Below the pieces are notes generated by a model. It ran no database searches and was not told the DNA's origin. It was given only the letters and a program-made list of their open reading frames with translations. From Arthrobacter mangrovi (lineage in GTDB: Bacteria > Actinomycetota > Actinomycetes > Actinomycetales > Micrococcaceae), in assembly GCF_026011795.1 (NCBI RefSeq), contig NZ_BRVS01000011.1:1-64000 (forward strand): a stretch of 64,000 nucleotides of DNA, written 5' to 3'. The position numbers and the translations under genes were made by a program. Shown in pieces: positions 8,568 through 16,462 of the stretch. Each line of letters opens with the position of its first letter. The stretch's first letter is position 1.

Positions 8568-9089
8568 GTGAGCGATGCCGGTGACTTCGTGGACGCCGCC
8601 CTTCAGCGGGAGGCATCGTGGGAGCGCGCCGCAGATTGGGAGGCGCGGCTCGGCAGCGGCCTGCGGTACTACGGTTCGAGTGTGGGCGCGGTCCGCGGGA
8701 CGATCCGGGACGCCGGCCGCCGCTACCCGGGGCTGGCCCACGACGAGGTGACCGCGCTGGCGTCGGAGCTGTGGTCGGTGCCGGTGTTCGAGCGGCGCCT
8801 CGCGGCCGTGGTGCTGCTGCAGTCCAACCTGCGGCTGCTGGACAACTCGGACCTGACGCGGATCGAGGGGTTCGTGCGCTCGGCCAGGCTGCGTGAACTG
8901 GTGGATCCGCTGGCCGGGGACGTAGTGGGGCCCATGATGGAGGGGCTGGCCGGCAGGGCGCGGGAGAAGGCGGATGCCGTGCTCGACCGGTGGGCGCATG
9001 AAGCCGACCCCTTGCTCCGCGGCGCTGCCCTGCTGGCCCGCGCCGCCGGGGCCGATGATGCCGGCCTTGACGTCAATCAGCGCCGGTAG
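8568..9089 (+). CDS. DNA alkylation repair (AlkD-like HEAT-repeat) protein, C-terminally truncated
   Basis: A 173-residue protein starting at GTG 8568. The segments LRYYGSSVGAVRGTIRDAG, FERRLAAVVLLQ, LVDPLAGDVVGPMM and LDRWAHEADPLLRGAALLARAAG match the helical-repeat pattern of AlkD-type DNA glycosylases, which excise N3/N7-alkylated bases. Full-length members run about 220-240 residues. This one stops about 50-60 residues early, at a junction where it overlaps the convergent DHFR-like gene by 13 bases. A full-length relative is present at 31108-31776, so the truncated copy may be redundant or decaying. Confidence 0.65.
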   Translation: MSDAGDFVDAALQREASWERAADWEARLGSGLRYYGSSVGAVRGTIRDAGRRYPGLAHDEVTALASELWSVPVFERRLAAVVLLQSNLRLLDNSDLTRIEGFVRSARLRELVDPLAGDVVGPMMEGLAGRAREKADAVLDRWAHEADPLLRGAALLARAAGADDAGLDVNQRR

Positions 9090-9679
9090 GTGTTGATGAG
9101 GACGCCGGAGCGGAGGGCGCGGGTCTCGACCAGTTCGAGCCTGCTGAGCGGGAATCCCTCGGAGAAGAGCTTCTTGCCGGCTCCCAGCACGAGCGGGTAG
9201 ACGGCGAGCCGGTACTCGTCGATCAGGTCATGCTCGGCCAGCGTCCTGGCCAGCCGGGTGCTGCCCCAGACGCGTATTTCGCCGCCCGGCCTGGCACGCA
9301 GTTCGGCCACCGCGGCCGGCACGTCGGGGCCGAGGAGCTGCGAGTTCCGCCAGCCGAGTTCGGTCAGCGTCCGCGAGGCCACGTACTTGGGGATGCGGTT
9401 GTACCGGCGGGTCAGTTCCCCCTGCAGGCCCTCGGCGTCCTCGTCCCACACGCCCCAGGAGCCGGCGAAGATCTCGTAGGTCTTGCGGCCGAGGAGGAGC
9501 GCCTCGGTCCGGCTCTCCCACTCGGCGACGATTTCCCCGCTTTCGCCGCCGTCGCGCTGGTCCTACTCGGCCGTCCAGCCGCCGTGCTTGAAGCCGCCCT
9601 CGCGGTCCTCGTCCGGTCCGCCGCCCGCCTGGACGACGCCGTCGAGGGTGATGAATGCCTGCAGCACGATCGTGCTCAT
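9077..9679 (-). pseudogene. Dihydrofolate reductase-family (RibD C-terminal-like) gene with one in-frame amber stop
   Basis: Reading from ATG 9679, the frame gives MSTIVLQAFITLDGVVQAGG and GGFKHGGWTAE, then a TAG at 9565-9563. It continues in the same frame with DQRDGGESGEIVAEWESRTE, LLLGRKTYEIFAGSWG and a normal C-terminal half with VWGSTRLARTL and LGAGKKLFSEG. Both halves belong to the small DHFR-like reductase family common in actinobacteria. Apart from the stop, the frame is intact, so the gene was lost recently, is read through, or carries a base error. Its ATG overlaps the stop of the upstream TetR gene, which suggests translational coupling. A GTG at 9451 could initiate the distal half. 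Confidence 0.8.
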
Positions 9680-10281
9680 AGCCGGTCCTCCTTCATTCCG
9701 TTCCGGACCTGGAAGTCGACCCCCACGTGCGGAGCGACGGCATCCAGCAGCAGGCTCGATGCCTGCCGGAGGGTGATGCCGTCGTCGTCCGCTGCCACCG
9801 CAAGCATGAGGCCGTCCACCAGGGCGACCAGCATCTTGGCCGTTTCGGCGGGGCTGGCACGAAGCGTGAAGGTGCCGTCCGCCACGCCGCGTTCGATCGT
9901 TTCCACCACCCAGCTGCGCCAGGCGTTGTTGGTGTCCGAGACCAGCGGCTGGAGGAACTCGTGCCGGCTGGCCGCGGCACAGCTTTCCGTCCAGACGATG
10001 CATCGCTCGCGGCTGCTCAGCGCCCCGGACAGCAGCAGGCGCAGCCGCTCGCGGTTGTCCTCCACGCCGTCCAGCTGGGCGGTCCATTGGCGGATGCGGT
10101 CCTCGTTGGCTGCCAGCAGCATTTCGCGCACCACGTCGTCGCGGCTGCCGAAGTGGTGCTGGATCAGGCCGATGGAGACCCCGGCCTCGGCGGCGATGTC
10201 CCGGAGCCGGATCCCGTCCACGCCGTACACGGCAAGGAGCCGCTCCGCAGCCTTGAGGACGCGGTCGCGTTTGAGCGGCAT
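9676..10281 (-). CDS. TetR-family transcriptional regulator
   Basis: A 201-residue repressor. The N-terminal helix-turn-helix reads DIAAEAGVSIGLIQHHFGSRDDVVREML. The C-terminal half is a ligand-binding helical domain ending AVAPHVGVDFQVRNG. The start at 10281 gives MPLKRDRVLKAAE, the usual TetR beginning. It is divergent from the FAD/GcvT gene at 10415, with a perfect palindrome CAATAAT-TC-ATTATTG between them, and its stop overlaps the start of the broken DHFR-like gene. Family practice suggests it controls itself and the divergent cluster. The effector is unknown but may be an amine. Confidence 0.85.
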   Translation of the reverse strand: MPLKRDRVLKAAERLLAVYGVDGIRLRDIAAEAGVSIGLIQHHFGSRDDVVREMLLAANEDRIRQWTAQLDGVEDNRERLRLLLSGALSSRERCIVWTESCAAASRHEFLQPLVSDTNNAWRSWVVETIERGVADGTFTLRASPAETAKMLVALVDGLMLAVAADDDGITLRQASSLLLDAVAPHVGVDFQVRNGMKEDRL

Positions 10282-10362
10282 CTTCCCCCCGATCCTCGTG
10301 TGGAACTGGTCCGAGCCTAGTCCGTCAAAATAAGCGTGCCCGAACCCTTGCCGACAGCAAAA

Positions 10363-10378
10363 CAATAATTCATTATTG
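10363..10378. promoter_or_regulatory. Palindromic operator CAATAAT-TC-ATTATTG
   Basis: Seven-base arms at 10363-10369 and 10372-10378 pair perfectly around TC. The site sits in the divergent gap between the TetR gene and the FAD/GcvT gene. A closely matching site recurs at 12911-12926 before the XRE gene. Confidence 0.7.
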
Positions 10379-10414
10379 GACCCACTGGCTGCCTCGCTCG
10401 GAAGGATGTTTCGC

Positions 10415-12898
10415 ATGGACCGGCTCGTCGACAAGACCATTGGTGCCCACCTGTTCCTGACGGAGGACGAGGCCGCTGCCCCGCTCCCCGAACGGGTCGA
10501 GAACCTGGTGATCGGCGGCGGCATTGCCGGCGCCAGCATCGCGGCCCACCTCGCCGAGCGCGGCGCGGGCGTCGCGCTGCTGGAAGCCAACGTCCTCGGA
10601 TCAGGCACCACGTGGCACGCGGCGGGCCTCGTCACGGGCAGCAGGACGACGACGGCGCTCACCAAGCTTGCGAGCTACGGCATCGGTCTCTACTCGGGTC
10701 TGGAGTCCCGCACCGGGATCGAAGTGGCGTTCGAGCGGCGGGGTTCGCTGATGGTGGCCCGGACCCCCGGGCGGGCGGACGAGGTGGACTATGCCTACGA
10801 CGTCGCCGTCCTCAACGGGGTCGATGCCAAACTGCTGGAACCCGAGGACGTGCGCAGCCTGTGGCCGGCGGCCGATCCGTCCGGCATCCTCAAGGCCCTG
10901 CTGGTCCCGGGCGACGGCCATATCAATCCGGGCTACGCGGCGATTGCGCTGGCGAAGCTGGCCCGCGGGCACGGCGCCTCGATCCACGAGCACGTCCGGG
11001 TGGAGGAGGTCCTCGTCGAAGACGGGCGCGCGATGGGGGTCCGTACCAACCGCGGAGTGGTCCGCGCCGAGCGGGTCGTGCTGGCCTGCGGGCTGTGGAC
11101 GCGGGAACTGGCCGCCACGGCGGGGGCACCCGTGCCGCTGTATCCCGCCGAGCATGTGCACGTCCGCACGGCGAAGGTCGACGACGACATCGCCCGGCCG
11201 CCGGTTTTCCGGGACCTGGACAACCACTACTACATCCGCGGCGAGGACGGGCACCTGCTGGTCGGTGCCTTCGAGCCGGACGGCATTCCCCGCAGCGCCG
11301 CAGAGGTCGCCTCCGGCGGCTTCGCCGAGTTCCCCGCGGCGTGGGAACACTTCGGCCCGATCCGCGCGAAGGCCGAGGCCGCCGTTCCGGTCCTCGCCGA
11401 CACGGGCTTCGAGCGCTTCCTGAATGCGCCGGAGTCCTTCACCCCGGACGGAAACTTCCTGCTGGGCGAGACGGCGGAGGTGGGTTCGCTCTTCGTTGCC
11501 GCGGGCTTCAACTCGCAGGGCATCATCTTCGCACCCGGGATCGGCAAGGAGCTCGCCGAATGGATGCTCTCCGGGTCTCCGGCGTTCGACGCCTCCGCCG
11601 TCGATGTGCGCCGGTTCTCGCGGCACCAGTCCAATCCGAGCTACCTCCACGAGCGCACCGCGGAGGCGCTGGGCCGGCTGTACGCGATGCACTGGCCGCA
11701 GCTCCAGCCGGTGACGGCGCGCAATGTCCGCCGCAGCCCGCTGCACGAACGGGTGGCCGCCCTGGGTGCCTGCTTCGGGGAACAGAACGGCTGGGAACGA
11801 GCCAACTGGTACGGCGAGCCCGGCTCGTCGCCGGCCTACGAGTACAGCTACGGGCGCCAGAATTGGTTCGAGCCGGTCCGCCGCGAACATGAGGCGGCCC
11901 GCAACGGGGTCGCAATCTTCGACCTCTCCTCCTTCGCGAAGATCGAGATTGCGGGACCGGACGCGCTGGAGGTCCTGCAGCGCACGGTCACGGCCGACGT
12001 CGACGTGGCCGCCGGAAAGGCGGTCTACACCCTGGCCCTGACGGCCCGCGGCGGCATCCAGCTGGACGGCACGGTCCTTCGGCTCGAGGCAGACAGGTTC
12101 TGGCTGATCACCCCGGCGGCGACCCAGGACCTGGCCCTGGGGCTGCTGCGCACACAGGCGCGGGGGAGGGCAGCGGCGGTCTTCGATGCGACCAGCGGGT
12201 GGGCGGTGCTCGGCGTCATGGGGCCGCAGAGCCGGAAGCTGCTGGAGTCGGTCTCGCCCGGCGTCTGGTCCGACGCGGATCTTCCGTACACGCACTCGGC
12301 GGAGGTTCCGCTCGGCGGCGGGACCGTGCGGGCGCTGCGGCTGAGTTTCGTGGGGGAGCTCGGCTACGAGCTGTACGTGCCGGCGGAGCTCGCGGTCGCC
12401 GTGTTCGACCAGCTCTGGGAGGCGGGAAGCGCCTTCGAGGCCCGTCTGGCCGGGTACCACGCGCTGGATTCGCTGCGCAGCGAGAAGGGCTTCCGCCACC
12501 TCGGCCACGACATCGGCCCCGCCGACGACCCCTACACGGCCGGCCTCGGCTTCACGGTCGCCGCTTCCAAGGACTTCGGCTTCACGGGTGGCGCCGCGCT
12601 GCGGAACCTGGACCGGAAGGCGCTGGCGGAGCGGACGGTCTACGTGAAGCTGCTCGACCCTGAGCCGCTGCTGCACCATGACGAGGCCGTGCTGGTAGGC
12701 GGGGCCCTGGTGGGCCGGATGACCAGTGGCGCCTACGGCCACACAGTAGGTGCCTCGGTGGGGCTTGCCCGCGTCGCCGCCGACGCGGTTTCCGCGGGCG
12801 AGGTCGAGGCACAGGTCCGGATCAAGGGCGTGCCGGTGCCGGCCCTGCTCAGCCGCCGCCCGTTCTACGATCCTGCGGGCGAGCGGATGCGCGGATAG
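10415..12898 (+). CDS. FAD-dependent amine oxidoreductase with GcvT domain (dimethylglycine/sarcosine dehydrogenase-like)
   Basis: An 827-residue fusion. The N-terminal DAO domain begins NLVIGGGIAGASIAAHLAER (dinucleotide site) and carries GTTWHAAGLV, the conserved flavin-attachment context of dimethylglycine and sarcosine dehydrogenases. A linker (FAO_M-like) with NWFEPVRREHEAARNGVAIFDLSSFAK leads into a C-terminal GcvT aminomethyltransferase domain. Such fusions oxidise N-methyl groups and pass the one-carbon unit to tetrahydrofolate. ATG 10415 is chosen because GGAAGG lies at 10400-10405; upstream TTG 10376 falls inside the operator. It opens a cluster with an XRE-cupin regulator, polyamine-type ABC importer and a second amine oxidase. 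The natural substrate is not identifiable. Confidence 0.87.
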   Translation: MDRLVDKTIGAHLFLTEDEAAAPLPERVENLVIGGGIAGASIAAHLAERGAGVALLEANVLGSGTTWHAAGLVTGSRTTTALTKLASYGIGLYSGLESRTGIEVAFERRGSLMVARTPGRADEVDYAYDVAVLNGVDAKLLEPEDVRSLWPAADPSGILKALLVPGDGHINPGYAAIALAKLARGHGASIHEHVRVEEVLVEDGRAMGVRTNRGVVRAERVVLACGLWTRELAATAGAPVPLYPAEHVHVRTAKVDDDIARPPVFRDLDNHYYIRGEDGHLLVGAFEPDGIPRSAAEVASGGFAEFPAAWEHFGPIRAKAEAAVPVLADTGFERFLNAPESFTPDGNFLLGETAEVGSLFVAAGFNSQGIIFAPGIGKELAEWMLSGSPAFDASAVDVRRFSRHQSNPSYLHERTAEALGRLYAMHWPQLQPVTARNVRRSPLHERVAALGACFGEQNGWERANWYGEPGSSPAYEYSYGRQNWFEPVRREHEAARNGVAIFDLSSFAKIEIAGPDALEVLQRTVTADVDVAAGKAVYTLALTARGGIQLDGTVLRLEADRFWLITPAATQDLALGLLRTQARGRAAAVFDATSGWAVLGVMGPQSRKLLESVSPGVWSDADLPYTHSAEVPLGGGTVRALRLSFVGELGYELYVPAELAVAVFDQLWEAGSAFEARLAGYHALDSLRSEKGFRHLGHDIGPADDPYTAGLGFTVAASKDFGFTGGAALRNLDRKALAERTVYVKLLDPEPLLHHDEAVLVGGALVGRMTSGAYGHTVGASVGLARVAADAVSAGEVEAQVRIKGVPVPALLSRRPFYDPAGERMRG

Positions 12899-12910
12899 GG
12901 TAGGCGCACC

Positions 12911-12926
12911 CAATAACGAATTATTA
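12911..12926. promoter_or_regulatory. Second copy of the CAATAAT-type operator
   Basis: The reverse complement of this 16-mer agrees at 14 of 16 positions with the palindrome at 10363-10378. It lies 12 bases after the FAD/GcvT stop and about 90 bases before the XRE-cupin gene. A separate inverted repeat ACATT-CTGT-AATGT is at 12982-12995. Confidence 0.6.
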
Positions 12927-13018
12927 AATCTGCCTCACAGGCCTAGCCATGGGTGTTGTCTCTTTCGTATGGTGTTACTAAACATTCTGTAATGTGATTC
13001 ATGTCACTTGGAGGTGTC

Positions 13019-13594
13019 GTGGCGGTTCAGCAGGTTTCGCCGGATGGCGTGGAGATCGGGGGCCGGATTCGTTCCGCCCGCGCGCTGCGCGGCATTTCGC
13101 TCCGCCGGCTGGCTGCCGACGCCGGGGTGAGCGCGGGTTTCATCTCCCACCTCGAGCACGGCCGCTCCGGGGTCAGCATCTCGACCCTGCGCAACATTGC
13201 GCAGGTGCTCGGCATGACGATTGCGGAACTTGTCGACGGCGAGCACAGCCAGGGCCGCGGGGTCCTGCGCCGGGAGGACCGGAAGAAGGTGCAGGCGGAG
13301 GGCGGCCTGACCAAGTACCTGCTCTCGGCCACGCCGCTTCGCAACCTCGAAGTCTATGCCGGCGAGCTCCTGCCGGGCGGTTCCACCGGCGCGGAACCCT
13401 ACAGCCACGGGCACGCGCAGGAAATGGTCATCTGCCTCAAGGGCAGCGTCGAGGTCACCGTCGGCGGCCAGTCCTACGTCCTGGCGGAAGGGGACCTCGT
13501 GGACCTGCACAGCTCGGTGCCGCACAAACTGCGCAACGCCGGCAGCAGCACGGCCGAAGTGCTGTGGATCATCAGCCCGCCCACCCCCGACTAA
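13019..13594 (+). CDS. XRE-family regulator with C-terminal cupin domain
   Basis: A regulator of about 191 residues. The helix-turn-helix (LRRLAADAGVSAGFISHLEHG and SISTLRNIAQVLGM) is followed by a cupin barrel with SHGHAQEMVICLKGSVEVTVGG and LAEGDLVDLHSSVPHKLRNAG. The PuuR-type fusion is widely used to sense small metabolites, especially polyamines and amines. GTG 13019 is favoured because GGAGG lies at 13010-13014; ATG 13001 in the same frame has no Shine-Dalgarno sequence. It sits directly ahead of the ABC importer, in the same direction, and has a CAATAAT-type operator and an ACATT/AATGT repeat upstream. It is the likely local controller of uptake. Confidence 0.85.
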   Translation: MAVQQVSPDGVEIGGRIRSARALRGISLRRLAADAGVSAGFISHLEHGRSGVSISTLRNIAQVLGMTIAELVDGEHSQGRGVLRREDRKKVQAEGGLTKYLLSATPLRNLEVYAGELLPGGSTGAEPYSHGHAQEMVICLKGSVEVTVGGQSYVLAEGDLVDLHSSVPHKLRNAGSSTAEVLWIISPPTPD

Positions 13595-13644
13595 CCTTCA
13601 GCTCCCGCTTAAGAACGCGATAACGCATGTTGAAAGGAAGCACT

Positions 13645-14754
13645 ATGAGGATGACCAAGAACCGCGGCCGCGCAGCACTGGCGCTCGCCGCCGTCGGACT
13701 CCTGGGCCTGACGGCCTGCGGGGGAGGCGCCCCGTCCGCCGAGGTGGACCTGGGCAGCGGTCCGGCCGAAGCGGGAACCGTCAAGGCGGACGCGCTCAGC
13801 GGACACACGCTGACCTTCGCCTCCTACGGAGGCATCTACCAGGACGGGCAGATGGAGGCCGCCGGCAAGCCGTTCGGTGAGGAATCGGGCGCAACCATCC
13901 TCTCCGACGGACCCATGGAGTACGCGAAGATCCAGGCGCAGGTCGAATCGAACAACGTCACTTGGGACGTCGTGGACATGGACTCCACCTGGGCCGCCGG
14001 CCAGTGCGGGAAGAACCTGCAGAAGCTGGACTACAGCATCATCGATATCTCCAACGTCCCGGAGGAGCTCACCAGCGACTGCTACGTCCCGGCGATGCAG
14101 TACGCCAACGTCGTCATGTACAACACGGAGAAGTACGGGCAGAACGCGCCGAAGACCTGGGCGGACTTCTTCGACGTCGAGAAGTTCCCGGGCAAGCGCG
14201 CGATCAACGGCTCCGACGTCGGACCGGTCATCGAGGGCGCGCTGCTCGCCGACGGCGTGGCGGAGAAGGATCTCTACCCGCTCGACGTCGACCGCGCGCT
14301 GAAGAAGCTCGACACCATCAAGGACCAGCTCATCTACTGGTCCACCGGCGCCGAGTCGCAGCAGATGCTCGAAACCGGCGAGGCGGACATGGCCGTGGTC
14401 TGGTCCGGCCGGGCCTACTCGGCCGTGAAGAACGGCGCGAAGTACGAGCCGGCCTGGGATACCGGGGTGCTGGTCGCGGACGTCCTCGGCGTGCCGACGA
14501 ACGCCAAGAACCCGAAGGCCTCCATGGCGTTCATCAACTACTACCTGGGCAAGGAACAGCAGGAGAAGCTGACGGAGACGACGTCCTACTCGCCGATCAA
14601 CACGCAGTCCGAGCCCATGATCGACGACCTCGCCAAGAAGTACCTCGTCTCGGCGCCGGAGATCAAGGACAAGCTCGTGGTCTCGGACTTCACCTGGTGG
14701 GGCGAGAACTACCCGGCGGCACTCGAGAAGTACCTGGCCTGGATTAACGGATGA
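13645..14754 (+). CDS. ABC transporter substrate-binding lipoprotein, spermidine/putrescine (PotD) type
   Basis: A 369-residue lipoprotein with a basic N-terminus, hydrophobic stretch and lipobox LTAC, giving lipidated Cys25. The mature part begins LTFASYGGIYQDGQ and contains WDVVDMDSTWAAGQCG and VVMYNTEKYGQNAPKTWADFFD. These are features of PotD-like family 1 solute-binding proteins, which capture polyamines or similar cationic compounds outside the cell. AAAGGA supports ATG 13645 over the upstream in-frame ATG 13627. It overlaps the next permease gene by ATGA, the first of a chain of overlaps through the importer operon. Confidence 0.9.
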   Translation: MRMTKNRGRAALALAAVGLLGLTACGGGAPSAEVDLGSGPAEAGTVKADALSGHTLTFASYGGIYQDGQMEAAGKPFGEESGATILSDGPMEYAKIQAQVESNNVTWDVVDMDSTWAAGQCGKNLQKLDYSIIDISNVPEELTSDCYVPAMQYANVVMYNTEKYGQNAPKTWADFFDVEKFPGKRAINGSDVGPVIEGALLADGVAEKDLYPLDVDRALKKLDTIKDQLIYWSTGAESQQMLETGEADMAVVWSGRAYSAVKNGAKYEPAWDTGVLVADVLGVPTNAKNPKASMAFINYYLGKEQQEKLTETTSYSPINTQSEPMIDDLAKKYLVSAPEIKDKLVVSDFTWWGENYPAALEKYLAWING

Positions 14755-15671
14755 CAGCCCTGCTTGAAAGCAGCGTTGGGCCCGCGGCACCCGCGGGCCC
14801 AACGCCCGGGACGGCGGCCGGCCGGCGGGGCCGCGGATGGACGGTCTTCCTGCTGCTGCTGCCGGCGGCGCTGCTGGTCGTCGCGATGTTCTCCTATCCG
14901 TTGCTGGTGGCGGCCTGGCGCAGTTTCGCCTACCCGGAGCTCGGCACGCAGAACTATGCCTGGTTCTTCGACGGCGCCACCAACATCGGCGTCCTGCTCC
15001 GTACGGTCTGGGTGGCTTTCCTGACCACGGTCATCTGCCTCGCGTTCGCCTATCCGTACGCCTACCTGATGGTCATCTCGGGCCGTCGCCTGAAGACGCT
15101 GCTGCTCGTCCTGGTGATGGTGCCCTTCTGGACGTCGCTGATGATCCGGACTTTCGCGTGGATCATCCTGCTGCAGGACAACGGCCTGGTCAATGAGGGG
15201 CTGGGCCTGTTCGGCATCGGGCCGCTGCCGCTCATGCGCAACACCACCGGCGTACTGATCGGCATGGTGCAGGTGCTGCTGCCGTTCATGGTGCTGCCGC
15301 TCTACAACGCGATGGCGGGCGTGGACATGCGGCTCATGCAGGCGGCAACGAGCCTGGGCGCCAGGCCGAGCACGGCCTTCCTCAAGGTCTTCGTCCCGCT
15401 GGCCATGCCCGGCGTCCTCTCCGGAAGCCTGCTCGTCTTCATCCAGGCGCTGGGCTTCTACATCACTCCGGCCCTGCTCGGGTCGCCGACCGAGATGCTG
15501 GTCTCGCAGTACATCTACGCCCAGGTCAACGGCCAGCTGCAGTGGGGCCGCGGCAGCGTGCTCGGCGTGGTCCTGCTGGTGACCGTCCTGGTGCTGCTGG
15601 CGGCCGCGGCGGCGCTCGGCAGGGCGGGCCGGCGCCGGCAAGGTGCCACGGCGAAACGGGAGGCGGCATGA
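14751..15671 (+). CDS. ABC transporter permease, PotB type
   Basis: A 306-residue inner-membrane protein with a Gly/Pro/Ala-rich cytoplasmic lead, then about six helices beginning WTVFLLLLPAALLVVAMFSYP. The coupling loop with the EAA-like motif reads MRLMQAATSLGARPSTAFLKV, the segment that docks on the ATPase. WTSLMIRTFAWIILLQDNG is typical of PotB proteins. It begins at ATG 14751 within the stop of the lipoprotein gene and ends overlapping the second permease. It should form a heterodimer with that protein. Confidence 0.9.
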   Translation: MTALLESSVGPAAPAGPTPGTAAGRRGRGWTVFLLLLPAALLVVAMFSYPLLVAAWRSFAYPELGTQNYAWFFDGATNIGVLLRTVWVAFLTTVICLAFAYPYAYLMVISGRRLKTLLLVLVMVPFWTSLMIRTFAWIILLQDNGLVNEGLGLFGIGPLPLMRNTTGVLIGMVQVLLPFMVLPLYNAMAGVDMRLMQAATSLGARPSTAFLKVFVPLAMPGVLSGSLLVFIQALGFYITPALLGSPTEMLVSQYIYAQVNGQLQWGRGSVLGVVLLVTVLVLLAAAAALGRAGRRRQGATAKREAA

Positions 15672-16462
15672 AGCACACCATGGTGACCCGCAGCCTCCTG
15701 TGGGCGTTTGCCGCAGTGGTGGCCGCACTGCTGGTGCTGCCGACCGCCGTCGTTATTCCGCTCAGCTTCACGGATAAGGCGTCGTTGGCCTTCCCGCCGG
15801 CCGGCTGGTCGACGCGCTGGTACGAAAACTTCTTCACCGACCCCACCTGGATGCGGGCGCTGGGCAACTCCCTGACCGTCGGCCTGCTGGTGGCGGTCGT
15901 GGCGACGGTGTTCGGCACGGCCGCCGCAGTGGGACTGCGCCGCTGGGCCAACCGCAGGGCGGCCGGCGTCACGCAGGCCGTGCTGCTGGCCCCGATCGTG
16001 GTGCCGGCGATCGTGCTGGCCATCGGCGTCTACGCCACGTTCCTGCAGCTGCAGCTGCTTGGCACCGTGCCCGGCTTCGTCCTGGCGCACAGCGTCCTGG
16101 CGCTGCCGTTCGTGGTCATTTCGGTCTCGGCGACGCTGGTCGGCTACGACGACCGGCTGACCCTGGCCGCGCTGAGCCTGGGCGCCTCGCGGTGGGCGGC
16201 CTTCCGCCAGGTCCAGCTGCCGCTGATCATGCCCGGCGTGGTCTCCGGCGCACTCTTCGCGTTCGTCACGTCCTTCGACGAGGTCGTCCTGTCCATCTTC
16301 ATCAAGAGCCCCTACCTGGAAACGCTGCCCGTGAAGATGTACGCGTCCGTCACACGGGACACCGATCCCACCATCGCGGCGGCCGCCACCATGATCATGC
16401 TTCTGACCACCGCGATCATCACCATTGGACTTCTCAGCCTGCGCAGGAGGAAACGTGCTTGA
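15668..16462 (+). CDS. ABC transporter permease, PotC type
   Basis: A 264-residue membrane protein starting MKHTMVTRSLLWAF at 15668, overlapping the stop of the PotB-like gene by ATGA. It has about six helices; ALSLGASRWAAFRQVQLPLIMPGV is the EAA coupling loop and SFDEVVLSIFI the conserved PotC-type segment. It pairs with the upstream permease to make the channel. Its last eight bases overlap the ATPase gene, so all four importer genes are probably translated together. Confidence 0.9.
   Translation: MKHTMVTRSLLWAFAAVVAALLVLPTAVVIPLSFTDKASLAFPPAGWSTRWYENFFTDPTWMRALGNSLTVGLLVAVVATVFGTAAAVGLRRWANRRAAGVTQAVLLAPIVVPAIVLAIGVYATFLQLQLLGTVPGFVLAHSVLALPFVVISVSATLVGYDDRLTLAALSLGASRWAAFRQVQLPLIMPGVVSGALFAFVTSFDEVVLSIFIKSPYLETLPVKMYASVTRDTDPTIAAAATMIMLLTTAIITIGLLSLRRRKRA

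Noticed and set aside
6528-8999. 823-codon open frame on the minus strand opposite the first hydroxylase
   Set aside because: It mirrors a gene with clear FAD motifs on the plus strand; the translation is His/Arg/Val-rich without domains. High GC leaves antisense frames open.
10601-12913. 770-codon minus-strand frame opposite the FAD/GcvT gene
   Set aside because: No recognisable domain, and the plus strand carries an intact multi-domain enzyme with a proper start and neighbours.
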